NCBI GenBank assembly: GCA_009731375.1
Contig: BJOX01000151.1
Coordinates: 114,563 to 178,562 of the forward strand
Direction: 5' to 3'
From: Paulinella micropora
Lineage: Eukaryota; Cercozoa; Imbricatea; Euglyphida
DNA: 64,000 bases
A program made the translations under genes and the position numbers. Shown here piece by piece: positions 1-11,520 of the stretch (positions are counted from its first letter, which is position 1; every line of letters starts with the position of its first letter). The notes below the pieces were generated by a model. It was given only the letters and a program-made list of their open reading frames with translations. It had not been told where the DNA came from and did no database searches.

Positions 1-600
<600 letters not shown>

Positions 601-605
601 AGAAC

Positions 606-740
606 ACGAGACGCAAAATAAATAAATAAATAAATAAATAAAGATGATAAATAAATAAATAAATAAATATTAATATAAATAAATAAAGACATAAATCATA
701 TTAAATAAAATAAATAAATAAATAAATCATAGTATTAATA
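606..740. repeat. (AAAT)n microsatellite
   Basis: Imperfect AAAT/AATA tetranucleotide repeats, interrupted several times. Confidence 0.9.
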
Positions 741-1776
741 AATAAACTTAGTAGTTGAAATCAACTTAGTAAATACAATAACTTACGAATCATTGTAAGC
801 TGCCCAGAAGTGCTGTCTGCCGGCCCGGGTTTATTCGTCTCCCAGGCGCCGAGTCACCGATCAACTGACTCACCAGGCGCGGCTCCAAACGTTAGGTGAG
901 TTTAAATAATACAGAGTCGGAACCCTTTATTATTAATATTTCTTGAATATACAGTAGCTAGTAAGTCAGAGGGTCAGGCTGTCAACTTAGACAGCTGGTC
1001 GTCTCTTGCCTTTTAATGAATAAAAAGAAACTTGAAAGCCCAGTCTAACTGCTAATTTTTTATATTCAGTACCGGCTTGAAATAGTCTGTCTCGGCCTGA
1101 CATTGTTATTATTTTGTTGTGAAAGTTGACCTGACCGATAGTACTTATTAATATTTTTGACATTGATTACTCAGACTGTGGAACTTGTCAATTGTATTTA
1201 TTAATATCTTCCACATGTCAGTTTATATTATTCAACTAATAGTAAGTTAACATTATTTGCTTGTACACCGGTGAGCTAGCGGTAGAGTCAAAAGGAGGCA
1301 GCCTAGTGTTCACTGCCAAGTACTGCAATACAATAGTAGCCTTTTGAAAGTGCTCACTGGTGCTGTTCGAGTTAGACTGTCACAGTGTTAAAAGATGACG
1401 AAAGTGACTGAAAATTCTATTCTCTTTGTGAGAGAACTTTTGGTAAATTGTAGCACATCATCAGTGTTTGGGGAGAACTTGATGATAGTTGCCTTGACGA
1501 TCATGATTTTTTGAGAATAGACTAGTTTCGGATACACAGGTCAAAAAGAGTCACTGAGTCATTATAAAGGTTTTGACAGGTTGTTAAAATGCTCAGTCTG
1601 ATATTCCACCTTCCCACCAAGTTGGTTGAGCAGGCCACTTGAACAGCAACCGCGTGATGCACATATCATGTTGACCTTTCCCTCTTGTTGGTTTCCTCCC
1701 TGCACACTTTTCAACTTCCAAGCTCCTGAGCCACTCTAACTGTCTAAGTCTAGTACCGTACTAGTACTGTAGTAGT
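741..1776. other. non-coding flank of element 1 with an LTR-like relic
   Basis: No coding frame is visible in this kilobase. At 828-890 a stretch containing CGTCTCCCAGGCG followed by CTCCAAACGT resembles the element 2 LTR at about 11164-11224, which suggests an old solo-LTR relic. The 5-bp AAGTC at 1777-1781 abuts element 1 and recurs at 11107-11111. Confidence 0.5.
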
Positions 1777-1781
1777 AAGTC

Positions 1782-2109
1782 CGTTGGTCATAGCTATTTC
1801 AATTTTAATCACCGTTACGTGGATAGTTGATTTGTCAATTGGACGGACAGTCAATAATGCCAATGTTAACTGTAAGGACTTAATACATCATTTACCAGTC
1901 ATAATTAGTAACTTGGTCATCTAAGTTAGTCAGTTTTGTGACGTGGCAGCTTCTGTGTGACGTGGCAGATTCTCCCGCGGTTAGTTCAGTTCTCTTACTT
2001 ATACGAGTTATTAAAGTGCGTTTCCTTACTGCGAGACAGTCTTGCTAGAGTAGCCCGGAGTGATCCTGAAAGGGATCGGTAAAGGTTCCCGATGGCGAGT
2101 CTCTCAAAG
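1782..2109 (+). repeat. Element 1 5' LTR
   Basis: 328 bp, matching 10772-11106 almost base for base; one small indel (an extra 7 bases in the 3' copy near 10895) accounts for the length difference. It begins CGTTGGTCAT and ends CTCTCAAAG, so it lacks the usual TG...CA termini. The target duplication and the PPT fix both ends. Promoter function is inferred from its position only. Confidence 0.93.
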
Positions 2110-2128
2110 GTCATGAGCATTGGAACCG
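2110..2128 (+). promoter_or_regulatory. candidate primer binding site, half-tRNA type
   Basis: The sequence directly after the LTR starts GTCATGAGCATTGG. Its complement reads as an anticodon arm with a CAT (Met) anticodon in a seven-base loop closed by G-C. Drosophila copia is known to prime from a cleaved initiator-tRNA half. Element 2 has GTTGTGAGCCTTG at the same place. No tRNA sequence was available to test the pairing. Confidence 0.4.
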
Positions 2129-3063
2129 AGAAGACTATGGGTTTAAAGCAAGAGTACATCCCGCAGTTGGATGGTACCACTCGGAACTATTCCGACTTCC
2201 GTTACAAGATAGAGAACTATGCCAAGGGCATCAGTGCCTGGCATGGGGAGTGCGTAGCGCTGGCGTTCCAAGACCCAGCTAAGCTAAGGTTAAATATGCC
2301 TACGGTCCTGCGAAAGCAATGGAAGTAGAGGAAAGGGAATTGCCAGAAGAGCCAGAGTCAGAGGACACCCCTAACTCCGAGACAGACGATGAAGGAAGCC
2401 AGTCAGACAGCGGTAAACAGAGACCCAAAACGAAGAAAGATGACAGCAAGACAACCGCAGAAGACAAACCGAAAGATTGGGCAAGGATGTCAGAAGAACA
2501 GAAGAAGCAGTGGAAAGATAAGAGAGCTAAGAGACTGAAGCGAGAGAAAAGAAAACAGTCCAAACGAGCTCACACATTGAGAGTAAGAGGCATACAGAAG
2601 GAGAAGAAGCATTATGAACGCATGCGAACTTTACAACGCATTCTGTCGTTGCCTTTTCTCACCCTGTTGTTGTTCGATATCTGCGCACTAAAACAGTGAA
2701 AGGACCGATAGAACTAATAGAGGCAGTTAGGGCAAAGTTCGTTTCAATCTCCGGGGTCAGCAAAAATATCAAAGCACAAATTTTCGAGAACATGTACCCC
2801 AAACCCGGACAGAATGTGGATGCATGGTTAAATGACTACATCGCCATGAAAGGAGAGGTTGAGAGTCATAGAACACACCCATTTGATGAGGATGACCTTA
2901 TAAGAAGCCTGCTTGCTAAGCTCGCAAGACACCCCGCATATGGAGAGAGTTTCAAAGCACTTCACTACAACCTACCACCTAACCTAAGACCCAAATTTGA
3001 CGACTTAGTCGATAGTGCGAGAGACACATGGGCATTGTGGAGAAAGGACAAGTGGAAGGAAGA

Positions 3064-3067
<4 letters not shown>

Positions 3068-3122
<55 letters not shown>
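3068..3122 (+). repeat. (GA)n inside element 1 gag
   Basis: About 27 GA units within the coding region, encoding Arg-Glu repeats. Its two sides are in different reading frames. Confidence 0.95.
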
Positions 3123-3124
<2 letters not shown>

Positions 3125-3470
3125 CAAGAGCACGAGGCAGCTGAAGAAGGAGACAAACCTCATGCTAGATGATCAGGAAGATAAAGGGGATGGGGGTAAG
3201 CAAGTACAGAAAGCTTAAGAAGAAGGAGGAATGGTGGCTGAAAGTTACGTGTTTCGCGTGTGACAAGAAAGGTCATACGAAGAAGTATTGCCCGGACACT
3301 AAGGCCAAGAAACAAAACCAAGAGAGAGATGATAAACTCAAGCAAGAGAAAGGTAAGAGAAAGGGAAAGACACACAACAAGAAGAACAAGCCTAAGAAGG
3401 ATATAGCTCTACTGAGAGAGGAGGAAGAAGAAGAAAAGAAGAGTCAGACGAAGACGCATTACTCATTATT

Positions 3471-5366
3471 ATGGGGGGAAGTGAGTCAGGAGAAAATGAC
3501 GACGAAGAGGAGCCTGAAACATTAGGGAGAGGGAATGCCAAGGCTGGGGAACCCCAGTCTGTGCCAGGTGTTCAACAAAGTGGGGCCCAAAGGGAGAACG
3601 TCGAGTCTGGGGAACCCCAGACTGAGCCAGGTGTTCGTTCCCCACAGGCAGAACGTAAGAGAGTTAGGAGTCCTGACCCCAGTTTTGCCCCTCTACCCTC
3701 ACTAAACAAAGCTACTAAAACCTCAGGCCACAAACATACCCAAGCACCCCCAAAACATCAAGCGTCTGACACCTCAACACCTCCACTCAGTCTAGCTAGC
3801 TATAGCCGAGAGAGGCCACGTTCTCTGAAGTGTCATGGGAAAAACAAAAAGAATACCCCTTGTCAGATTTCGCTTGAACATGATAAGAAAGGGCCTAATG
3901 CCGTGCAAGCTTCGCGTATGGTTTTCGGGGAATACTGCGTATATCACGCTAAAAATCAGGACCCAGAGTACCCTTTACTTGATCTATCTGTCAGCCCCAA
4001 CCTCCGACCCCCCAAATCACCTTATTATCCAGACGAGAGAGGTTTAATAGCTGATGCGAAAGCGAGAGGGTTAGTGATACCACACAATCTCACTACCACT
4101 TTCACTGAACAATCTCCACAGAGGGTAAGAGAGAGGGAGAAGAATAAGGCGAGAGGGGAAGTGAGGGGAAGTCAGGTCCAGGGAACAGCACCGCAAACAC
4201 CCACATCCACCACATCGACACCTCACACCACACCACAAGCACGCACATGCGACACGCCAAGACAGAGTGAGGGTGGCGATGAGGAAGAATATGAAGAAGA
4301 GATAGATGAGTATGACCCTGACAATGATTCCCGATGTTCAGATGAAATAAGACATGATGATGCCATGGCAGCATGTATGGATGATTCTGACATTGACACG
4401 GAATATCTGCAATTCACGCGAAAAGGGAATGTTCGGAAATACATACAGAAGCATAAGAAGGAGACTCACGATGTGAGTGGGAGTCCGGCATCTGCCGGAC
4501 TGCCCAGTGTTGTTGCAGGGACCGGGGAGTCCAAGAGGGAACGGCGGGGAGGCACTGCTACAATCTCAACACCAGGTCCAACACCACAAGCTCAGCCACA
4601 CACCAACACGCCACCCATCATTACGTTCAAAGACATAGCACAGCTCGCTCAACAACTCACCACAACATGCATCAGAGAAAGCAATGGTGAGGTGAAGAGA
4701 GTGAGTGAGGGGAAGTTAGTGCTAGACGAGTTCTTGACAGACGTGGTAAAAGCGATAGAGGGAGTGTATATTGCACACGCAGTTAGCACGACATTATCCC
4801 CACCAACACAAACCCAAGACACCCACACCACTCAGCCACCAACACCATCAAAACACAAAGACAGCAGACAGAACTATGCATTAGTGTTAGATGGGGAAGG
4901 TGGGCGAGATAGGAAAAACACGATAGTTCAGGACAGTGGGTCTTCTAGGGACATAGCCTGCAATCCCGAAATGTTACATGACATCAAGTCAGTACCCCCT
5001 ATTAAGCTAGTAACAGGTAACGGAGAGTGCGAGATAGGGCAGGAGGGGACAGCAAGGGTACCACGCATCAACGGACACGGTAAACCGGTTACGGTGTCAT
5101 GGCCTATGCTACTTGACACTAGGTTACCCGTGAATATTGCGTCGACCGGCAGGATGGATCACATCCATCATCGGTCTGTCGTTCATTAGAATGGACAGTT
5201 ACTTATTCTAAAGCACCCCGTAAGGATTGAGGAGAGAGACGTGCTAGTAAGAGGCAGACTCATGTCAACCCTCCTTTACAGGTGGGATGACGAGTTTGAC
5301 ACTCCATTAGACATCAACGACCGTTACGAGCCTCCACACAAGCAAAGTAGAGAGGTAGTGGGGTGA
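3471..5366 (+). pseudogene. pr: Element 1 Cys/His module and aspartic protease
   Basis: One long frame carries acidic, Pro/Thr-rich spacers, a Cys3-His module (C-x9-C-x24-C-x2-H: CHGKNKKNTPC ... EYCVYH) followed by the conserved LRPPKSPYYPDERGL, then a segment PPIITFKDI ... LTDVVKAIEG shared with element 3. The retropepsin active site is DSGSS (about 4933-4947), with LVTGNGE and LLDTRLPV downstream. A TAG at 5187-5189 replaces the Gln codon that element 3 has in HQNGQL. Past it the homology continues (YRWDDEFDTPLDIN) to a second stop, TGA at 5364-5366, at the same place as the element 3 stop. The protease would cleave the Gag-Pol precursor. Confidence 0.85.
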
Positions 5367-5381
5367 AAAGGGAGGGAAACC

Positions 5382-5383
<2 letters not shown>

Positions 5384-5440
<57 letters not shown>
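5384..5440 (+). repeat. (GA)n between protease and integrase of element 1
   Basis: About 28 GA units directly before the integrase frame. They make the original spacing, and hence the original frame relation, unreadable. Confidence 0.95.
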
Positions 5441-5442
<2 letters not shown>

Positions 5443-5449
5443 GAGTGTA

Positions 5450-6321
5450 GACAGTCAGAAGGCAAAACGGGGGAGGTAACGCTGTATGCGTCTTATCCCC
5501 GCAAGCCAGGTTCAATCAGGAAGGTAGATATAGAATTGTTCCACTATGCTTGTGGACATTATAGCGTTAAGAAGATGAGAGCTCTGGCGAACGCATTAGG
5601 CATAAAGCTAGTAGGAGACGAGAAGAAAGTAGAGTACTGTGAAGCCTGCATGATAGGTAAGGCGAAGCAGTTGCCTAGGTTTAAGGTCAATAGGATAGAG
5701 AGAGCTAGTAAGCCAGGAGTAGTACTGCACATAGACACCGGGACGTGGTCAGCACGTTCAATACACGGGAAGAGACATAAATTTTCGGTTACGGATGATT
5801 ACTCGTTGTTTATTAAAGATTATTATCTTTCGCATAAGAACGAATTTATTGACTGCATTAAGCAGGCGGTAGCATTTTACGAGAGACAGACAGGAAATAG
5901 AGTTAGAGAGATAAGGTGTGATCAGGAGTTTGACATCCCGAAAGAAGAGAATAACTCCCTAAACAAGTCATAGCCTACTAGCATGACCTTCTTTCCTCTA
6001 AACTGACCTTTTCTACCTTTACCTGTGTACATTTCCCATGCATCCTATTGGTCTGAGGTGGGTTAGGAAAGGTTTTCTGCCTAAAAGCTGCTCATATGGG
6101 GAAATCCCCTTTCTTGGCCCATGAATGGCAAGATGTTGTGGAGGGTGGTGGCAGAATGCTCCATTTCTGCCCAAAATGAAATGGGCAGATGGGCATGATA
6201 CTGCATAGCCCTTGCGGCTCCTGCCGTTATATCATTAGCTTTCTCAGCTATGGGGTTTCCATCCTTGTCCCCCGTTGCTGAGGTCTTCCAAATAAACTGC
6301 CTCGGCTTGCACCACTCAATC
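5450..6321 (+). pseudogene. int: Element 1 integrase with an inverted central block
   Basis: The N-terminal HHCC zinc-binding part is clear (FHYACGHYSVKKM ... YCEACMIGKAK), followed by the first catalytic Asp in LHIDTGTW and the second in CDQEFDIP. At about 5950 the sense sequence stops, and the next 372 bases read as integrase only on the minus strand: FIWKTSATGDKDGNPIAEKAN, with the catalytic Glu in IAEK, through GKKVMLVGYDLFREL. Normal orientation resumes at 6322 with RVWDGRKVIAGV. Compared with element 3, exactly the piece between the DQEF.IPEE and RVWDG segments is flipped in place. The enzyme cannot be made from this copy. Confidence 0.85.
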
Positions 6322-7406
6322 AGAGTGTGGGACGGTAGGAAGGTGATAGCAGGAGTTAGAAACGTGCGGTTTAATCCGTACATGATAGGTAAGGAAGCAC
6401 ACCCAGATAGGACAGTAGAGTGGGATGAGGATGTGCTGAGGGGGAGAGTGAGAGTAAGGATGTCGATGTCGAACAGACACACACCACAACCTCCACCACC
6501 ACAGCCACCACCACGCACACACAAAAGGACACGACACAGACTCATGACGATGACGACTCATATGACCATGTCGATGATGTTAGTCAGTCAGACAGTCAAC
6601 AAGAGCAGGGGGGGTATGGAGGGGACACAGGGGGAGACAGCTTAGATCACAATCACACACCAACACAAAATAGCTTCTCTACACAGGACATCGACACAAC
6701 ATCGACAGCTGCACCCCATCCCACCGACACAACCCCACAGACAACCAACACAGGACTAGGACACGCACACGCACTCACAGATGCATCTGATCCACAGACA
6801 CAACACGAGAGAAGAGCATATGAAGAGAGTGAGCAGCCTAGTAAAGGAAGAACATGGGAGCAAAGTAATAAGATCACAGAAGCTAACATAGTTCACGAAG
6901 GAAAGAGAGCAAGACGACAAACACAACAACCACAATCACGACCGCATACTGAACTAAAACGAGAACGAAAGGTAGTTGAGGTTCAGGAACTAGAGGGAGT
7001 GAGAGTGAGAGTCCCTGCAAGAGAGTGGGGAGAGGAATGGGCAGAGAAGACTTACGGAGAAGGATGGGAGAGCAAAGTACGCATAGGAATAGTGAACCAG
7101 AAATGTGCCCCCAAAGACAGGTTAAAAGTTAGAAAACAACCTAAGCCATCTCACTTTGTACAGTTTGAAGACAAACTAGAGAAGATGCTAGATTCAGAGA
7201 TCAGCAAGTACAGGGTAAGTGAGGTAGAGTCCGTATTGCCTGCCGGAGAGTTGGAGAGTGCTATGTTATGTCATGAAAGATGCATGAATGAGCCGAATGA
7301 GCTTTTGCTTTATCTTAACATTCGTGTGCCGAAAGAGAGTAGCAGAGCAGGGTATGACAGCGAAAGATTTGCAAGAAGGCATGAAGAAGGAGATACAGTC
7401 TCTTAA
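6322..7406 (+). pseudogene. Element 1 integrase tail, acidic linker and W-module
   Basis: Starts with RVWDGRKVIAGVRNVRF (integrase C-terminal region), then a His/Thr/Pro/Asp-rich linker, then RVPAREWGEEWAEKTYGEGW ... VRIGIV and HFVQFEDKLEKMLDSEISKY. Matching blocks occur at the same place in elements 2, 3 and 4. The W..W...YG..W pattern resembles small SH3/chromo-like folds, but no function is established. A frame change near 7290-7400 leads into the RT. Confidence 0.8.
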
Positions 7407-8900
7407 AGACTTTAAGACATACACTTGCGTTAACTATAGTGAAGCCAAAAAGGCTGGAGTTAGCAAGATAGTTAGGCTCACATGGGTTCATAAAGTGAAG
7501 ATAGACGAGAACAATAGGAAGTCTAGACTAGCTTTGAGGGGAGACATGTTAGAGCCAGGAGTTAGTTTTAACCCTGACCAGTTGTTTGTTCCTTGTGCCT
7601 CGCATCGCTCACTGCTAATGCTTGCAAAGCTTGCTGCTTGGCATGGCCATAAGCTGTATGGTGTTGATTTTAAGAATGCCTACCTAAATGCGCGAATACA
7701 TGACCCTGTGTTTGCATATGCTCCTGATGGGTTAGACAGAGAGGGGCATGAGGGGATGATTTTGCGTATTGATGGTGCTTTGTATGGCGCGCCGCAAGCA
7801 GGCCGTAGATGGTATGAGATATTAGCCCCAAAGTTAAAGGAGCTTGACTTTAGGCTTTTAGACTCAGACCTCTGTATGTTTGTTGAGAATGACAAGCCCA
7901 TAAGAGAAGCCATAGTGGGGATTTTCATGTAGATGACTTGATCTTTACGGCGCCTAGCATGAACGCGTATGAAGATTTTGCAAGTGCTTTGGAGAAGCAT
8001 TTCCCCCTAAAACGGCTAGGAGTTGCAAGGGAGTTCAAAGGGATTGAAATAGTACAGGAAGGAGGACGAATTGTCCTTCATCAACGTAAGTACCAGTTAC
8101 AGGTGTTAAGGGAGTTTGGGTTTGGTAAGTCCCGCCCCGTAAGCACCCCTGCACTAGATCAGTTGCCCTTAGCTATGTCCCATGATGCAGCGTTGCGTAA
8201 GTTCGCTATAGCTAGCATAGTTGGTAGTCTTCTTTATTTAGCTAAGGTGACTAGGCCGGATATAAAACAGGCTCTAAATGCAGCTAGTGTTATGCAGACC
8301 ATAGATAAGGGAGTCACTTATGCAATGTTAGGAAGGATATTGCGGTATTTAATTGGCTCATTTCGCGGTTTAGCATTTCACGGGCCTAAATCCTCGCAAG
8401 AGGGTCAATCCTATCCAAAAGTCACGTTATGGCCTGATGCGGCCCATAAGGTTTGCAATAAGACCGGAAAGTCACGTACGGGATACGTAATTCTATGGGG
8501 AGCGGATCCTATAGGTTGGCTTTCTAAGAGACAGAGTAGGATAGCCCTTAGTTCGAATGATGCTGAAATATTTGCAGCAGCAGAATGTATTAGAGAGGGT
8601 CTAGCTGTAGGTCATGTTAGACAGGAACTCGGAATTCCGCAAAAAGGTCCGGTTGAATTATTTGAGGATAATACCCAAACAATTCTCGCAGGCGAACGGG
8701 GATTATCCGGACCACGCACCAAACATATACCTCTCGAACTACATTTCATACATCATTCACAGAGAGATGGTGAGATAAAGTTTATTAAAGTCAGTACTAA
8801 GAAACAAATCGGTGATCTACTCACCAAACCATTACCTCGCGATCAGTTCATGTATCTATTGAACAAATTCACGGTCATCATTCCGGAATCCCCGGAATGA
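7288..8900 (+). pseudogene. rt: Element 1 reverse transcriptase and RNase H
   Basis: Copia-type RT: VSKIVRLTWVHKVK, RLALRGDMLEPGV, LYGVDFKNAYLNA (first catalytic Asp) and ALYGAPQAGRRWYEIL. One T is missing just before the active site: the text reads GGGATTTTCATGTAGATGAC, where element 3 has GGG ATA TTT CAT GTT GAT GAC, so HVDD falls into the next frame after a stop at about 7930. From 7938 the second frame carries the rest of RT and RNase H (LWPDAAHKV, SSNDAEIFAAAE, LFEDNTQTILAGERG, TKHIPLELHFIHH) to a stop at 8898-8900. Apart from this deletion the frame is well kept. Confidence 0.92.
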
Positions 8901-9600
8901 TCGCAGGTGTTTCACCGATGTTTTGTGTTTTGTTTTTCTTTGTGTTTTCTTTTGTGCGAGTGTGTCCTCTCCTATAGGTGTTGATCTGGGCGCCCGTGGC
9001 GATCGGATCGTAGGATCGAGGCCGTTGGTGGCGGGCCTTCGGAGGCTTGCCGGGACTCGGGTGGCGGGTGGCGACCCCCAACCAGACATTTTCGGCGACC
9101 GGTGGCAGCGGAGATTGGACAATTTACCTTCTACGCAAAGAACTGATCGCTTACTTTCTTTTCACTTTTTTCACACACCTCTACTATATTTATATATATA
9201 ATTTTTCTAGACTTCTGATACCCCTTACGGGAAGCGATTGCAAATTTTAAGGTCAGCAGCTTTCTTGGTGACTGCAAAGGTAAGCATGGACGTACCGGCA
9301 ATCGGAGTAGAAGCTTGACTTGCTGATCTAGCATCAGCCCGATCCGTGTCAGGCTTGTACATGTACACTGTCTATAACATCCCCAGAGTTCTCCTATCCT
9401 GGTTTTTTTTTACTTATTTGTTTATTTATTTATTTATTTATTTATTTTAACGCGAACACTGTTTATATATAGAAGTTGTTCCTTTTCTCTTCCTTTCGCT
9501 TTACCCCTTCCAAAACGAGTAGCCACGTTTCTCCGACACTCTCTTCATACCTATCCCGTGCCTTTTTTTATTTAATTTTTTTTTGTTAAATTTTATTTGT
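8901..9600 (+). other. Element 1 3' untranslated region
   Basis: No coding frame. It contains a short TTTA repeat (9415-9446) and the conserved motif at 9219-9252. Confidence 0.7.
9219..9252 (+). promoter_or_regulatory. conserved 3' UTR motif, element 1 copy
   Basis: The core TACGGGAAGCGATTGCAAAT lies about 320 bases after the RNase H stop. Sense-strand counterparts lie after RNase H in element 3 (CTACGGGAAGCGCTTGCAAA) and element 4 (CTACGGGAAGCGCTGAAAA). Coding sequence does not explain it. Packaging, export, 3'-end formation or plus-strand priming are all possible. Confidence 0.75.
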
Positions 9601-9672
9601 AATAAACCGGTGCCTTCCATTACCTCCCCGTCCCTTCCCGTCCGACGGTTGTCCCTTGCCTGATTTAGTCAG

Positions 9673-9741
9673 TTTATTATTATTATTATTACTATTATTA
9701 TTATTATTGTTATTATTAATATTATTATTATTATTATTATT
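9673..9741. repeat. (ATT)n microsatellite
   Basis: ATT trinucleotide array flanking the left side of repeat family R1. Confidence 0.95.
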
Positions 9742-9744
9742 GTT

Positions 9745-10240
9745 CAGATATAGTAAATCTGCCTTGGAGTGTTGACTGTGACATATTTGAGGGAAATCCC
9801 GATGAAAAAACCTAGTCACACTTGCTAAACAGAGTTCCAGCCCAATGGCCTCAAGGCGTTAAACTGTGACGCCAACTCATAACCCTTTGGTGGTAGATGC
9901 TGGGGAGGAGGGTCGTTGCGCGCGTAAAAGATCTTAAACTCCGCATATGCTGGTTGATAGCCCAGGACCCAGCAGACACCAGATTGTTATGGGTGGGGTT
10001 TCGAGGCAGCTCTAGCAACCGCGCTTGGTGTATGCACTTGCACATTCGGTGACGTCTTGCAAGAGGTTGCTGGGACTGCGGAATAACCTCGGCTTAGTGC
10101 AGTCTTGCCCTCAGGAGCTCCATCGGTGGCCCCGATCATCAGGCGAGAGACTGACACGGGGGGGTGGAGGACCTCGAACAAGGGTATTGGAGGCTTATGT
10201 CCGTTGAGGATATGCCATTAGCTGCATCAGTACGCCTCAG
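9745..10240 (+). repeat. Dispersed repeat family R1, copy 1
   Basis: About 495 bp nearly identical, in inverted orientation, to 56925-57412. It is bounded on both sides by (ATT)n. Inside, an open frame at 10025-10207 starts MVYALAHSVTSCKRLLGLRN, and the other copy keeps the same frame with few changes. I do not recognise a protein family. It is inserted in the 3' UTR of element 1. Confidence 0.85.
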
Positions 10241-10244
10241 ATAT

Positions 10245-10435
10245 AGTATTATTATTATTATTATTATTATCATTATTATCATGATTATTATTCGGATAAC
10301 GGTCACAGGCTCCAAAACCCAAGTTCTGTATCGGCGATCCGTGGCATCGTTCGGCCCTTCGAGTGCAAACGGGCGAGCAAGGACACTTGAGATCCCGTAA
10401 CCCGGTGGCAGAGGCTGTCGTTCCAACTATAAACA
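10245..10435 (+). repeat. (ATT)n and unique tail next to R1
   Basis: ATT array (10245-10290) followed by about 145 bp of GC-richer sequence with no frame I recognise. Confidence 0.6.
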
Positions 10436-10762
10436 AGTTATTTTCCTTTCAAGAATAGTTATTTAATAACAGGGGTTTACCAGACCACGAGTGACCGTGC
10501 TCACCCCTTTGCAATAGATTAAGTAAATTTCAGTGTTAAGTTAGGTTTGAGTAACTTGGGGTATTATAAGAGGCATAGGTTGGGTAAGGGGCAGTGTTCG
10601 TGTATGGTCTCCAGCGCATGTGAGGCTGTGCTCACGACGAAGGTTCTGAGCGGGAAGTCTGTGGCGTGGACTGACTTGGTTCAGGTTGTGAGGTAACGGA
10701 TTACATTTGCTTAAGAATAATAAGACACTTATGACGGATAGTTATAGCATTGACAAATAACT
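10436..10762 (+). other. Element 1 3' UTR, distal part
   Basis: Non-coding sequence between the inserted repeats and the polypurine tract. Confidence 0.6.
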
Positions 10763-10771
10763 AAGGGGGAG
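10763..10771 (+). promoter_or_regulatory. Element 1 polypurine tract
   Basis: AAGGGGGAG directly abuts the 3' LTR. The identical tract in reverse complement adjoins the LTRs of elements 2 (11457-11465) and 3 (20318-20326). It is the plus-strand DNA primer site of LTR elements. Confidence 0.9.
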
Positions 10772-11106
10772 CGTTGGTCATAGCTATTTCAATTTTAATC
10801 ACCGTTACGTGGATAGTTGATTTGTCAATTGGACGGACAGTCAATAATGCCAATGTTAACTGTAAGGACTTAATACATCATTTACCAGTCATAATTATAA
10901 CTACGTAACTCGGTCATCTAAGTTAGTCAGTTTTGTGACGTGGCAGCTTCTGTGTGACGTGGCAGATTCTCCCGCGGTTAGTTCAGTTCTCTTACTTATA
11001 CGAGTTATTAAAGTGCGTTTCCTTACTGCGAGACAGTCTTGCTAGAGTAGCCCGGAGTGATCCTGAAAGGGATCGGTAAAGGTTCCCGATGGCGAGTCTC
11101 TCAAAG
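10772..11106 (+). repeat. Element 1 3' LTR
   Basis: 335 bp partner of 1782-2109, followed by the target duplication AAGTC (11107-11111). Confidence 0.93.
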
Positions 11107-11128
11107 AAGTCTAGTAACTTTGCTCTAT

Positions 11129-11456
11129 CCTGAAGAAGTTGAACAGTATTTGCGATATTAGAAGCCGGTTTAACGTCTCCCAGGCGTCCCCGGTTGACTA
11201 TATAACCAGATCCAAACGTCCTTTAATAGGAAAATCACTCAACACAGACAAAAGCCCGCCAAACGAACGAAACAGCTCGTGCAGGTCTCTAAGTCTAAAA
11301 TTTCAGGTGTCCATACGTGACATATTGGCATTTGCGCCACCACTGCCACCCACACCAGTAATTACTACTTTTTCCACACTATGAACTATAACTATAATTA
11401 TTAACTAACGTATTTACCGGTTGTTTTAATCCCATCACCCTGGCTAACTTCCTCAG
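11129..11456 (-). repeat. Element 2 3' LTR (left copy)
   Basis: 328 bp. Its first part matches 19905-19998 and the remainder matches 26359-26608. CTCCCCCTT, the complement of the PPT, follows at 11457-11465. Confidence 0.9.
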
Positions 11457-11465
11457 CTCCCCCTT
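11457..11465 (-). promoter_or_regulatory. Element 2 polypurine tract
   Basis: AAGGGGGAG on the minus strand, directly upstream of the 3' LTR in sense orientation. Confidence 0.88.
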
Positions 11466-11520
11466 GATGGCATTAATACCAACGACTTACACAGAAATCT
11501 TCCTTCATAAGCCTCACTGA

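Larger units (their letters stand above)
2092..3525 (+). pseudogene. gag: Element 1 Gag, broken into four frames, with zinc knuckle
   Basis: Gag forms the particle and binds the RNA. The N-terminal piece (2092-2328) has the copia-type start with LDGTTRNYSDFRYKIENY. A highly charged Glu/Lys section follows in another frame (2319-2699). The helical Gag core lies at 2696-3060 (motifs ENMYPKPGQNVDAWLNDY and LIRSLLAKLARHP). A (GA)n expansion at 3070-3120 shifts the frame again before the zinc knuckle CFACDKKGHTKKYC (C-x2-C-x4-H-x4-C) at about 3260-3301. The ATG at 2092 lies inside the LTR; the ATG at 2113, just past it, is an equally good start. It cannot make one protein as it stands. Confidence 0.85.
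1782..11106 (+). mobile_element. Element 1: Ty1/copia LTR retrotransposon, degenerate
   Basis: Two direct repeats bound the unit, and a polypurine tract abuts the right one. AAGTC lies outside both ends (1777-1781 and 11107-11111), the expected 5-bp target duplication. Internal order is Gag, zinc knuckle, Cys/His module, protease, integrase, RT, RNase H; integrase before RT is the copia order. The coding region carries several frameshifts, an in-frame TAG in the protease region, an inverted block in integrase and a one-base loss at the RT active site, so it is defective. A dispersed repeat sits in its 3' untranslated part (about 9745-10435). Confidence 0.93.

Noticed and set aside
6081-6545. 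A separate minus-strand gene inside element 1
   Set aside because: It is the inverted integrase block plus adjoining antisense sequence.
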